Below, one piece after another: positions 7,523 through 16,341 of a stretch of 26,443 nt of DNA (positions are counted from its first letter, which is position 1; every line of letters starts with the position of its first letter). The stretch comes from Stephanodiscus triporus (taxonomy: Eukaryota > Bacillariophyta > Thalassiosirophyceae > Thalassiosirales > Thalassiosiraceae), in NCBI GenBank assembly GCA_036939755.1, contig JALLAZ010000077.1, positions 1-26,443 of the forward strand, read 5' to 3'. The notes below the pieces were generated by a model. That model was given only the letters and a program-made list of their open reading frames with translations. It did no database searches and was not told the origin of the DNA. Made by a program: the position numbers and the translations under genes.

Positions 7523-8882
7523 TCAGTGTGAAGGTAGGGCATATTTAAAGTCAGCAGAGCGAATTAACGCACCAATCCCTGACGAAATAGTCAGCTTGCT
7601 CGCTCTGTATTCGATGATGAGCTCGTCGGTTATCATCAAGAATGACTCCTCCATGGCGCTCTTAGCAGACTGGGCAAAACGACTGAAAATTGACCCAGCG
7701 CCAGAAACCTAAGTTATAGATATCGAACATTGTAACGTGAGCTTTTACACTCTGCCGTTGAATTTTGGTCCCCCCTACTCCACTCACCTCTGCTGCCTTC
7801 TTTTTCGAAGCGTTGGCGATGGCATCTTCGACGAATGCTGGTCTTTTAATGGACTTACACGTATACATGCCAATACATTGACTCCACGGCTCATCAGATA
7901 GATTGATCTCATCACCAATGTCAGGAATGTCCTTCGCAACCTTTTGAGCTTCTTTCATTGGAGATGCTTCTTCCTCAGAAGCCACTTCCTCTTCTCCATC
8001 GTCGCCCTGCTTGGAGCTTGCGCCTGCCTCCGCGAATGTAGTAAGACTTTCTCCCAAATTGAAAAGGCCCTTGGTCATAGATTTGCTCGCAAAATGAGAT
8101 TTAGCGGATAATGACGACAGTCCCGAAGAAAAAATGGCACCCACGGCCTTCTTTGTTTCCAAAAGAGCCTCCCTTGCTTCACGCGCTTCGCGTAGGAGGG
8201 AACCGGATAGGCCACCATCCTCGACATCATAGTCCTTCTTCGCAGGGTGAAGAGGTTCCCCCATCTTGACGCACTCACGAATCTTCAGTGCCACATTAGT
8301 CGCGGCATCTGAGAGATGAATACTTGGGGTCCAATCAAGATCAATGTCCACTTCATCGCCATCGCGAATGGTGGACCCAGCCGAGAACAGATTAGACCCA
8401 CATTTGATTATAGCGATAGGTTTTACAAACGGGTAGCACTGGGGACTTGACGATCGAGCAGTAGCGGAGTCCGGCGTCCAATATAGCGATGCATCGAGAA
8501 CTAGAACTACGTGGGGATCAGTCTTGTTTTCTTCGATTACATCCTCTGTCTCGGTTTTTATTGTATTCTCAGAGTCAGATTTATCCTTGTCAGTGACCTC
8601 CCCATCATTATCAACATCCGCAGCATTTTCATCGCTATCCCCCCCCTCCTTCTTCGCAACTTCTGCTGCGCCCGAGATAGCTTGGGCATCTTCTGACAAT
8701 TCAACATCAATGCGGAATTCGATTTTTGCTTTCCCACCCTCAATGTCCAACGTATGGCCGACAGCCTTGATGAATGGAGGCAATAGCTCGATCTTATTCG
8801 ATTCATCGTCGGATGATTCGAGTGCCAGGATTTCCCGTTGCAGGCGGGTGGACCAAATTTCTGTGTGGTTGCGTTCGGGCAT
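7523..8882 (-). CDS. Unknown protein with possible UBC/RWD-like N-terminal domain (two exons)
   Basis: Exon 1 8882-7788 and exon 2 7708-7523 joined by a 79-nt GTGAGT...CTTAG intron, about 426 residues. Reading through the intron gives a shorter protein with a different tail; the chosen acceptor opens a 61-codon extension (VSGAGSIFSRFAQSAKSAME...), which makes the spliced form more convincing. The N-terminus (WSTRLQREILAL) and the segment CYPFVKPIAIIKCGSNLF...WTPSIHLSDAATNVALKIRE follow the order of a ubiquitin-conjugating-enzyme-like fold, without an obvious catalytic Cys. An acidic insert (residues ~80-120) interrupts it. A helical region rich in Ala/Glu and a Ser-rich stretch follow. The family is unknown to me; an adaptor role in vesicle or ubiquitin pathways would be speculation. 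Divergent from the carrier gene starting at 9483. Confidence 0.75.
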
Positions 8883-9482
8883 TGTGTTGCCGGTTGTTTT
8901 TTCTCGGCGAACTCGTACCTACTGTGTAAAGAGTTTCTGAGGGTTCAGCAGAACAAAATTTTGAGTGAAGAGCCGTGGGGGACCTAATTCGTTTGCACCG
9001 ACGATCGGGGTCACACGAGGGACCCGTCGAATAATAAAAATCACACCACTTTGCGAGCGAGAGAATTATCACTTTGCTCGCCACATGCATAGACTAACCT
9101 TATTGCTCACCCTATATCTATCCAAGCTCAAAGGCTCCGTCCAACCTGACATGTGGAGGTGACGGCGGCTTGCGGAACTCTCCGCGCGCGGTCTTAGCTC
9201 TTTTCGCGTTCTCGTTACGAGCGTTGCGAGCGGGGCGGGGCGAGGGGGACGCAGGGGTGGGGGACACTAAAATGGAAAATCGTACCATACTCTCTATGGT
9301 AAAGTATCTCTAGCTACTACGATACTTACCATACACTTAAGTTACTTACCTGTTCTCTAGAGAGTCTTCTAGAGTACAAAGGCAAAGAATTTGTCCGAAC
9401 TCCTCTGAGTCACTCTTCATATTACTCGCCTTCTTCATAATAATAATATATTATTGCTCTTCCAAAACGATCCCTCTACACC
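8883..9482. promoter_or_regulatory. Divergent promoter region with clustered inverted repeats
   Basis: A 600-bp gap between two head-to-head genes. The part near 9165-9260 is GC-rich. It is followed by a repeat cluster: TACCATA (9283-9289) facing TATGGTA (9295-9301) across 5 nt; AAGTATC (9302-9308) facing GATACTT (9321-9327) across 12 nt; TACTTACC at 9323-9330 and again at 9343-9350; a further TACCATA at 9327-9333; and CTCTAGAG-type palindromes near 9353-9373. The plus-strand gene begins after a short AT-rich stretch (about 9438-9455) with an ATG context of CTACACCATG. Similar motifs recur in two other divergent promoters of the window. Confidence 0.5.
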
Positions 9483-11069
9483 ATGAGTGCCGTTACGTCC
9501 GTCATGATCGCATCTGCAAGTGCAGTGGCGAAAGTGTTCGTAATTCTAGCAATAGGATACGTCGCGGCAATAAGGCCAAGACCGATTCCGCTGATGCCTC
9601 CTCACGCAATTAATTCCATATCAAAGATGAATTTGTACTTGCTCGTCATCCCTCTAATTTATTCCACAATTGCATCGTCTGTGACACTAGAGAAACTCAG
9701 CTCGGCGTGGTTCGTCCTAGTATCGGCCATTGGAGTGATATTTTTGTCATATGGCGTTGCATCCTTGCTCGGAAGGTTGCCTTTCTTCAGAGTTGAAAAC
9801 AAAACCGATTTCGATGCGTTGCTGATTGCAGCTGCATTTCCGAATATTCTTGCTCTTCCGATTTTGATATTCCCAACTCTTTGCGAGTTTCCTGTCGTGT
9901 ATGATTCATTCTACGGGGGAGAAGATGGAAGTACACAGGTGGAGAAAGTGAGAAGCTGCGTCGATCAATCCAATGCTATGATATTCATATACTTCTTTGC
10001 TTGGAATTTGATGTTTTGGATATTAGGTAATCCAGCATTGATCGCAGCTGGAAAAAAACGTCGGGAGATTGCAAATGCAGCTAGAGAGCTTCACCTGTCC
10101 GTTGAGTCGGTCAATAGTGATGATGCAGTGGTGAAAATTGACGTACACGATGATAATGAACAACAGATCATCATTAATGGAGCAACAGATGAAGCTGCAA
10201 ATGACGTTACGGAAGAAGACACACCTGAAAGCGAGAAAGAAAAAAAAATAAGCGAAAGAAGGAAACGCGTCACAGATGTCCTTCAGCTGCTTGCGTATGC
10301 ATTGCTACAAACAATTAAAAGTCCACATCTCGTGGCTTTGGTTTTGGGTTTTATTACAGCATGCATACCACCATTAAGGGATGCTCTTTTCAGCCCGGGT
10401 GGAGGCTTGCGCTTCCTAGGCTCTGCGCTGGAGTCGTTGGGGTATGCAAGTGCTTCTGTTGGCACTTTGGTTGTAGCGGCAAGTTTGGTCCATGAGGCTA
10501 GTGATGATGTTCCTTTAGCTAACAGCAAACTTATGATAAACTCGCAAGACGAATCACAAACTGAGTTAAACTCACCATCAGATATCAATTCAAAGATACG
10601 CATCCATGATGAAGGGCGTACTTCTAGTATTGATCATCTCCAACAGCATTCCAGAAACCTTCGCGATTCAATGCGAAGCAGACGATCGTCGTTCTCTCAA
10701 ATGAGCATCAAGGCTCTGGCAGCAATAAAGCGCCGGAAACCGACGATTCGAATGCATGCATGGTTTATCGTTTCTCGTCTGATCGTGTCTCCGGCGATTG
10801 TATGTCTTATTGTAATGGGAATGGAGTGTGGTGGCCTTTTAGATGGCGTCCCGAGCATGGCAAAGATGGTAGTCATCGTTAACGCTGGTCTTCCGGGAGC
10901 GCAGATTGTAGTCCTTACTCTGAAGTCGAAGGGCCTGTCCGACAGCGCGTCTATCGTTGCTAAAGTGTATCTTCCATCGTATCTTCTATCTATCATCACA
11001 ATTGCAGCCTGGACGTCTCTGGGCCTAATGATTTCTCGCGACGACGGTACTTCATTTTGCAAGAGATGA
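9483..11069 (+). CDS. AEC-family (PIN/PILS-like) membrane transporter
   Basis: Intronless, 528 residues. Hydrophobic segments cluster at residues ~10-30, 50-66, 72-95, 110-135 and 160-185, then again at ~265-300, 315-340, 425-450, 460-480 and 495-520, giving the two five-helix bundles of the auxin-efflux-carrier/Mem_trans (PF03547) fold. Family-like features are the early NSISKMNLYLLVIPLIYS helix, the AAFPNILALPILIF helix, and in the second half VIVNAGLPGAQIVVL. Two hydrophilic loops (residues ~195-265, acidic, and ~345-420, Ser/Arg-rich) would lie on the cytoplasmic side. Eukaryotic members are plasma-membrane (PIN) or ER (PILS) carriers of auxin-like organic acids; the substrate here cannot be inferred. 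Its stop is 48 bp from the stop of the convergent neighbour. Confidence 0.85.
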   Translation: MSAVTSVMIASASAVAKVFVILAIGYVAAIRPRPIPLMPPHAINSISKMNLYLLVIPLIYSTIASSVTLEKLSSAWFVLVSAIGVIFLSYGVASLLGRLPFFRVENKTDFDALLIAAAFPNILALPILIFPTLCEFPVVYDSFYGGEDGSTQVEKVRSCVDQSNAMIFIYFFAWNLMFWILGNPALIAAGKKRREIANAARELHLSVESVNSDDAVVKIDVHDDNEQQIIINGATDEAANDVTEEDTPESEKEKKISERRKRVTDVLQLLAYALLQTIKSPHLVALVLGFITACIPPLRDALFSPGGGLRFLGSALESLGYASASVGTLVVAASLVHEASDDVPLANSKLMINSQDESQTELNSPSDINSKIRIHDEGRTSSIDHLQQHSRNLRDSMRSRRSSFSQMSIKALAAIKRRKPTIRMHAWFIVSRLIVSPAIVCLIVMGMECGGLLDGVPSMAKMVVIVNAGLPGAQIVVLTLKSKGLSDSASIVAKVYLPSYLLSIITIAAWTSLGLMISRDDGTSFCKR

Positions 11070-11117
11070 TAAATAATTTAGTTCTGCTGAATAGCAAAAT
11101 AGAAATGTTGGGTTAGT

Positions 11118-12755
11118 TTATCTTGATGCTGATGCAACTATTAAAATGGATTTGCGATCTCGATTCCAATTGTCGCGGTTGGCCGCATTGTTATGCTGTG
11201 CTGAACTATTTATTAATCCTACGTCGATGACTTTAACAGTGTCTCGCTGTAATGCAGTACCTAATAGATGGCAGTAGCCTTCGAATGGCCCTCTGCTTTT
11301 ATGTTCCGTGTCTTCGATCTCTTTGTCGTCATCATCTTTCTGGAGCAATGACGAAACATCCAAATACATAGTTGGCGGTAAGGTGAGGCGGGGCTTTGCA
11401 GCCAGTTCTGTGCTTGGACAGTCCTTTCTAAAATGTCCGATTTCGCCACATTTCCAACATGGATTCGCAGCGGCCACCCTCTGGAAGATATCGAGGCGCT
11501 CATTTTCATCGGGTGGCAATAGACCGCACTTGTGGATTGGATGCATCTCTGAACACAAATAACAGGGCGCGTCAGTACAGGTGCGTTTCTTTGCGTCATC
11601 ACGACGTTGGTTGGCTTCCTTCCTTTGTTGTCGTTCTTCTGCTGATTCGTATGTGCGAACTGGGAGGAGTGATCCCTCCTCCCCATATTTGATCTTCGAC
11701 TTTTTTGGTATTATGATCCCATTATTTGATTTGGACAAATCTCTCACAACCCGAGGTAGACAGCAAGGTGCCAGACACAGGAAAGGACATTTTTCAGGTC
11801 CAAGAGAATTGGCTATTCCAATGCAAGCCGGCGACAGTAGCTTACATAAATGTATCCCAATAAGAGCAACAGGACCATTGATGCTGTGTATGCTTCCATC
11901 GTAAGTTCCTTCCAATCTCTCAACAATTTGGTCAATGTCATGCAAATTGCACCTGCTCCAAGTTTGGATTATAGGCCTACACTCTCCTTGTGCACTTTCG
12001 TTTGATGCGATGATGTGACTCCAATTGATGTCCTTCTGATTATCCAACATGATTATTCTCGATACATGCGTCGAGGTCGTTCCACGAAAAAGGTAGGATG
12101 CAAGCATGGAGAGAATTCCCTTGCCACAGCAAACATCAACAAGGATTATCGGTGTGTCATTCTGTTTGCATCTGCGTCCCAACCAGTCGAGTAAAAAGTG
12201 GAGTGCGACAATAGATTCCTCGACTTCGTGCAGTAGCGACTTTTTGTTGAGCAGCGTGTGCCATCCACTTTGCCCCGCCCACGATTCTCCCCATTGTCTT
12301 AATATCCGAATGACGTGATTGGTTAGATCAACTACTTGACTATCATCACTAAGGACACCAGCAGTCAAATCGGAGCCCAATGATGACGATGACCATGATA
12401 ATCCATTCGTTTCAAGCTCCTTGATGACGGACCATATCCTCCACTTCGATCCATCGTCTACCGGCTCGTTGGATCGGCCATACCTAGTGTTTGACGCGAA
12501 TGCACCGCCCTCGCTGCTTCGATTGTCCCCGACTGCAGTAATACTCTGCGCAAGGACGTTGACACGTTGGCTTCTTCTTTTCGATAGAAAATTGACGCCG
12601 ATTGATAATGAATCGGCTTTAGGAAGTAATATTGCGACAGCGACGAAGAAGTCGACAAAACGCATGTTCGTGTTGGAGGTTGGAGGTGAGAAGATGAGGA
12701 GGAGAGGGCCGGCGAGAGAGGTGGAGGGGTCCTCCTCGGCGGTCGGTCTGTCCAT
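11118..12755 (-). CDS. SAM-dependent methyltransferase domain fused to zinc knuckles
   Basis: 545 residues from the first ATG (12755). A second ATG at 12665 would remove 30 residues and leave a hydrophobic signal-like N-terminus (MRFVDFFVAVAILLPKADS), so the start and localisation are uncertain. Residues ~200-335 hold a Rossmann methyltransferase: motif I VDVCCGKGILSMLA, acidic loop IIMLDN, a later strand ALIGIHLC and CLAPCCLPR. The HLC and PCC pattern resembles the Methyltransf_32/TRM13-METTL25-like group of RNA methyltransferases. Near residues 400-445 come a Cys/His cluster CYLCSEMHPIHKC and a canonical CCHC knuckle CWKCGEIGHFRKDC, typical single-stranded RNA binders. Together these suggest an RNA-modifying enzyme, substrate unknown. 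No introns. Head-to-head with SF3A1, 93 bp between ATGs. Confidence 0.78.
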   Translation of the reverse strand: MDRPTAEEDPSTSLAGPLLLIFSPPTSNTNMRFVDFFVAVAILLPKADSLSIGVNFLSKRRSQRVNVLAQSITAVGDNRSSEGGAFASNTRYGRSNEPVDDGSKWRIWSVIKELETNGLSWSSSSLGSDLTAGVLSDDSQVVDLTNHVIRILRQWGESWAGQSGWHTLLNKKSLLHEVEESIVALHFLLDWLGRRCKQNDTPIILVDVCCGKGILSMLASYLFRGTTSTHVSRIIMLDNQKDINWSHIIASNESAQGECRPIIQTWSRCNLHDIDQIVERLEGTYDGSIHSINGPVALIGIHLCKLLSPACIGIANSLGPEKCPFLCLAPCCLPRVVRDLSKSNNGIIIPKKSKIKYGEEGSLLPVRTYESAEERQQRKEANQRRDDAKKRTCTDAPCYLCSEMHPIHKCGLLPPDENERLDIFQRVAAANPCWKCGEIGHFRKDCPSTELAAKPRLTLPPTMYLDVSSLLQKDDDDKEIEDTEHKSRGPFEGYCHLLGTALQRDTVKVIDVGLINSSAQHNNAANRDNWNRDRKSILIVASASR

Positions 12756-12848
12756 CCCGTAGTTTGCGCAAAAAGGTATGAAACTTCTGTCTCTCTCTCT
12801 AGAGGAGTAAGAGTTTCATACCATAGAGAGAGAGAGAGCTCCCACACC
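12756..12848. promoter_or_regulatory. 93-bp bidirectional promoter with 11-bp inverted repeat and GA/CT tracts
   Basis: The gap between the methyltransferase and SF3A1 start codons contains a perfect inverted repeat: GGTATGAAACT (12775-12785) and AGTTTCATACC (12812-12822), separated by 26 nt made mostly of a CT tract and CTAGAG. A GA tract (12826-12838) follows the right arm and complements the CT tract. The right arm overlaps TACCATA (12819-12825), a heptamer also found in the 9.3-kb and 16.2-kb divergent promoters. With so little space it must include both transcription starts or 5' UTRs. Regulatory role is inferred. Confidence 0.6.
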
Positions 12849-15164
12849 ATGGTGATCTCCGGCATCATCCGTCCCCCGCCGGACATACGCGCGGTCGCCG
12901 ACCGCACCGCCCTCTTCGTCTCGAAGAACGGCCGCGCCTTCGAATTGAAGATCCTGAACAGCGAGAAGGGGAGGACGCCGAAGTTCGCGTTCCTACACGA
13001 CGCGTCTCCCTTCCACGCCTACTACGAGGACAGGATTCGATTCTACGACGAGGGTGGGACCGACGAAGAGGAGAAGAGGAAAGAGGAGGAGGAGAGGGAG
13101 AAGAGGCGAGTGGAGAGGGTGGAGGAGGAAAGGCGGGTAGCGAGGGAGAGGGAGGAGGCGGAGGCCGCGACGGCGAGGAGGGAGGCGGCGAGGATGAAGG
13201 CGAGCGCGGTGGATCCGGTCGCGAGGGCGCTGCTTGCGAGTCGGGCCAGGATCGAGGATGCCAAGCGGCTACCCTCCAGAATTTCCAAGGGAGATGCGGA
13301 GGAGGAGGAGGACGATGACGACGACGCCGCGGTCGTTCCCCCCGCGTCCTCGTCCTCCTCCGGCGGTCCGCATCCGCCACCCGCCCTTCGTCACGTTTCC
13401 CTCGTCGCGCCGGCCAACCTGACGCCCCTCGCGGTCGAGGTCATCAAGCTCACCGCCCAGTACGTCGCCCTGTCCGAGAAGAGGGACGCACGGGGCGGCG
13501 ACAATTTCCTGACCAACCTCACGCTGGGGGAATGGACGAATCCGGAATTCGCGTTCCTCCAGCCCCGTCACGCCCACTTCGCGTACTTCACGGCGTTGGT
13601 CGACGGTTATCGGAGTTTCCTCCCGGGGGGGGAGGAGTACGAGAGGACGAACGCCAAGAGAGGAAGGCTCGCGCATATGATCACCGACGGCCCCGACGGC
13701 GTCGTTACGACATCGACTGACAGGAGGGATACCGTGCGCGAGTGCCTCGAGGCGGCGGCGTACCGCGCCGAGTACGAGCGCGAGATGTGGGATCGCAGGA
13801 GGGAGGCCGCCGGGGGAGGCGCGGGAGCGGACGGGACGATCCTCGGCGGATCCGGTACAGTCGATTGGCACGATTTCGTCGTGGTCGAGACGATCGAGTT
13901 CGCGGCTGACGAGGTGGTGGAGGCGCTGCCGCCGCCCACCTCCTTGCGTCTGGCGGTATTGAAGAAGGGGCAGCGGCCGGCGGCGATGGAAGAGAATGCC
14001 GCAGCAGACGAGGAGCAGGAAGAGGCGGAAGAGGGGATGGGGGAAACGGAAGAATCCTCGTCCGACGACGACGACGACGACATGAACATGGATGATGACG
14101 ACGACGACGACGGGGGGGGCGAGAAGCTCAAGGTGGTATCGAATTACCAACCCAAGGTCGTATCGACCAGGGAAATCACCGGCGACGCCTCCCGAACGCA
14201 CATCATCGATCCTATCTCCGGGAAGTCGATCGCGATCGCCGACATGCCCGAGCACATGCGCATACAGCTCCTAGATCCGAAGTGGGCCGAGGAACGCAAA
14301 CGTTTCCTCGAGAAGCAGAGGGAGACGAACTTCGTGGCCGGGGAGGACATCGCGTCGAACATAAGCAGATTCGCGCAGGCTCGGGGGGACATATTCGGCT
14401 CGTCCGAGGCCGACATTCGCGATCGGAGGGCGGATTCGGAGAGGAGGCTTATGGAGGCCAATCGCCTCATTCGGGAACAGGCCATGCAGCCCCAGCCTCA
14501 ACCTCTTGGATCTGCCACATCGGCGGCTCACCACGTCGGAGTGCCGCCGCCGCCTCCTCCTCCTCCCCCTCCAATGGGCATGCTTCCTCCCCATCCTCCG
14601 GTATTCGCGCCTCCACCACCCCAGCCCCCGCCCCCCCCCCAGCAACAAGTAATAATGGCGCAACCCGCCATTCCCCCGGAGGAACCAACAGCGAAGAGAC
14701 CCAAAATTGACGAATCCCAAATTGATCCAAACCTCGCCATGGCTCCACCCCCACCGCCCGGCATTCCGATAGCCCCCAGCATAGCGGGTCCGGGTATTGA
14801 TCCGCCGCAACCTCCGCTGCCACCCCCGGAAGAGAACGAACTGCTCTCCGAATCCGATTTCATCGCCACCCTGTCCGACCCCGACGACGTTCCGATTTGC
14901 GTGCGAGTTCCGCACGACCCGTCCAACTCCAATTGGAACTTCAACGGCCAGACCATCGACATTCCCGCCAAGGCCACGACCACGGTCAAGGATTTGAAGG
15001 CCGCGCTGAAGGAGCAGCTCGGCGGCATGCCCATGAATAAGATGCAGCTGAAGCACCCGTCGTCCGGTTTTATGAACAAGGATGGACTCAGCTTGGCGTT
15101 CTTCAACGTCGGACCGATGGCAACGATCGATCTTGTCCCGAAGACCCGCGGGGGGAGAAAATAA
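12849..15164 (+). CDS. SF3A1: Splicing factor 3A subunit 1 (SF3A1/Prp21-like)
   Basis: Intronless, 771 residues. Two SURP (SWAP) modules: residues ~5-65 (IRPPPDIRAVADRTALFVSK...FLHDASPFHAYY) and ~190-260 (LTPLAVEVIKLTAQYVA...FAFLQPRHAHFAYF). Between them lies a highly charged Glu/Arg coiled coil. A middle conserved PRP21 region follows (residues ~335-470, WHDFVVVETIEF, acidic Asp/Glu runs, HIIDPISGKSI, LLDPKWAEER). Then a Pro-rich stretch with runs of 6-9 prolines (~555-660), and a C-terminal ubiquitin-like domain (VPICVRVPHDP...NKMQLKHPSSGFMNKDGLSLAFFNV) ending in an RGGRK tail. This is the full SF3A1 architecture and size. The protein is a U2 snRNP component that recruits SF3A2/SF3A3 and contacts U1 stem-loop 4 through its UBL. 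Start context CACACCATGG. GC-rich coding sequence. Confidence 0.95.
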   Translation: MVISGIIRPPPDIRAVADRTALFVSKNGRAFELKILNSEKGRTPKFAFLHDASPFHAYYEDRIRFYDEGGTDEEEKRKEEEEREKRRVERVEEERRVAREREEAEAATARREAARMKASAVDPVARALLASRARIEDAKRLPSRISKGDAEEEEDDDDDAAVVPPASSSSSGGPHPPPALRHVSLVAPANLTPLAVEVIKLTAQYVALSEKRDARGGDNFLTNLTLGEWTNPEFAFLQPRHAHFAYFTALVDGYRSFLPGGEEYERTNAKRGRLAHMITDGPDGVVTTSTDRRDTVRECLEAAAYRAEYEREMWDRRREAAGGGAGADGTILGGSGTVDWHDFVVVETIEFAADEVVEALPPPTSLRLAVLKKGQRPAAMEENAAADEEQEEAEEGMGETEESSSDDDDDDMNMDDDDDDDGGGEKLKVVSNYQPKVVSTREITGDASRTHIIDPISGKSIAIADMPEHMRIQLLDPKWAEERKRFLEKQRETNFVAGEDIASNISRFAQARGDIFGSSEADIRDRRADSERRLMEANRLIREQAMQPQPQPLGSATSAAHHVGVPPPPPPPPPPMGMLPPHPPVFAPPPPQPPPPPQQQVIMAQPAIPPEEPTAKRPKIDESQIDPNLAMAPPPPPGIPIAPSIAGPGIDPPQPPLPPPEENELLSESDFIATLSDPDDVPICVRVPHDPSNSNWNFNGQTIDIPAKATTTVKDLKAALKEQLGGMPMNKMQLKHPSSGFMNKDGLSLAFFNVGPMATIDLVPKTRGGRK

Positions 15165-15361
15165 CTCTGCATGACGATGGCTCGAAAGATTTGCAATTAT
15201 GAATAATGCCTCTTTTAAACCTTAGGGTAATGTCTCAAAAGTCTATTATTCTTATTCAATTTTGTCATTTTGCACGCAATGGATGTATGATTGGTTTCCA
15301 GTACCCCTCAACCCGCCACAGGAAATGGTAAAATCAGGTCCTCATCCCTCAGGACAACAAT

Positions 15362-16165
15362 TTACGACGATCCTAGTCGTGCCGCACGTTCAATTATGTC
15401 CAGAGTATCCTCTCGCGTCACCACGCCCGAAAAGTCATCGTCGGTGGATGCGTCGCTTCCCCCGCAGAAGCGTTCCTTCATCATGTCCCTCAAGGCCTCG
15501 TGACTGCTAGACTCCTTCGTGAAATTTATCGTGCACCCCGGCTCGTTCAGGTATACGCTCCGTTGGCTCTCCCTCACGCATTCCAGGACCCGTCGTCGGT
15601 ATCCGTCCTGATCCGATTGGAACAGGCGCAGCGCCTCCTGATTCGGCAACCGTCGCAGTTCGTCCTCGGACAATTCGTTGTAATCCTTGACGTAAAATAT
15701 CCTCTTGACGTACGTGAGCGCCGTCACGAGGAAGTGCTTCGACGGGTCCCACTCCGGGTAGGCCGACGACAGGTCCAGCTCCCCCGTGTCGGGATGGACG
15801 TGGGGGTTGTAAACGTACGACGAGAACTTCAGGCTCGGGTGCGATCCCACGTCGTTGTACCGGGATGGACATGCCAGCACGAATTTGAATATCCCGTTCG
15901 CGAACGCTCCCCGTCGGACGAAGATCGCGCCGTGGAACAGGCGGAGGTCGTCGAACGACGGCACTAGGTAGACGCCACCCGGACAGTGCTGCTTGAGGTG
16001 CTTGTATTCGATGCTTAGCTTGTAGTCTCGCATGGCCTGCTCGCGTTCCACCGAGGAGAGGGCGGCGGGCGTGCGCCGGGCGGGGCTCCGGGCGGGGCTC
16101 AGGGTGACTTGTTGCCTGTCGTTCATCGTCGTGGAATATCCTTTGTTTATTATTTTTTTATCCAA
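15362..16165 (-). CDS. AKTIP/FTS-like ubiquitin E2 variant (catalytically inactive)
   Basis: 267 residues, intronless; a second in-frame ATG at 16126 (MNDRQQV) is an alternative start. Residues ~45-190 form a UBC fold: helix 1 (AMRDYKLSIEYKHLKQHCPGG), VYLVPSFDDLRLFHGAIFVR, FKFVLACPSRYND, then VYNPHVHPDTGELDLSSAYPEWDP and a helix TALTYVKRIFYV. In active E2s the Cys lies shortly after the HPNV motif; here the equivalent segment is HVHPDTGELDL with no Cys. The GELDL-x-W pattern and IFY end are characteristic of AKTIP/FTS, the UEV that joins Hook proteins and FHIP in the FHF complex linking endosomes to dynein. The last ~70 residues are charged and Ser/Asp-rich. Tail-to-tail with SF3A1, head-to-head with SRPRB. 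Confidence 0.82.
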   Translation of the reverse strand: MDKKIINKGYSTTMNDRQQVTLSPARSPARRTPAALSSVEREQAMRDYKLSIEYKHLKQHCPGGVYLVPSFDDLRLFHGAIFVRRGAFANGIFKFVLACPSRYNDVGSHPSLKFSSYVYNPHVHPDTGELDLSSAYPEWDPSKHFLVTALTYVKRIFYVKDYNELSEDELRRLPNQEALRLFQSDQDGYRRRVLECVRESQRSVYLNEPGCTINFTKESSSHEALRDMMKERFCGGSDASTDDDFSGVVTREDTLDIIERAARLGSS

Positions 16166-16341
16166 GCCGTTGCGCTTGTTGCGGCTTCTTCTCTTCTCTT
16201 TTCGCGCCAGGAAAGTAGGGCCGGACAGCGGACAGACTTGTATGACACTATGGTATCGTACTTACCGTATCGTAAGTAGATCCTTCCTTAAAAACTGTCC
16301 GGTCCCTCGTTGCGGACGGCCGTCCCCCCCTCTCCCCAAGC
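16166..16341. promoter_or_regulatory. Divergent promoter with nested inverted repeats
   Basis: The 176-bp gap between two head-to-head genes contains an outer inverted repeat CCGGACAG (16221-16228) and CTGTCCGG (16295-16302). Inside it is a second perfect pair, TACTTAC (16259-16265) and GTAAGTA (16272-16278), with a 6-nt loop. TATGGTA (16249-16255) and TACTTACC (16259-16266) are the same words seen in the 9.28-9.35 kb promoter. GTATCGTA occurs twice in tandem. Function is inferred from position and symmetry. Confidence 0.5.

Noticed and set aside
7453..7542. Upstream ATG (7542) for the 6661-7452 gene
   Set aside because: It would overlap the spliced 3' end of the upstream gene, and the extra residues look like translated untranslated sequence.
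13269..14255. Long minus-strand open frame opposite SF3A1 (328 codons)
   Set aside because: Its composition mirrors GC-rich SF3A1 codons read backwards; it lacks motifs and SF3A1 is a certain gene.
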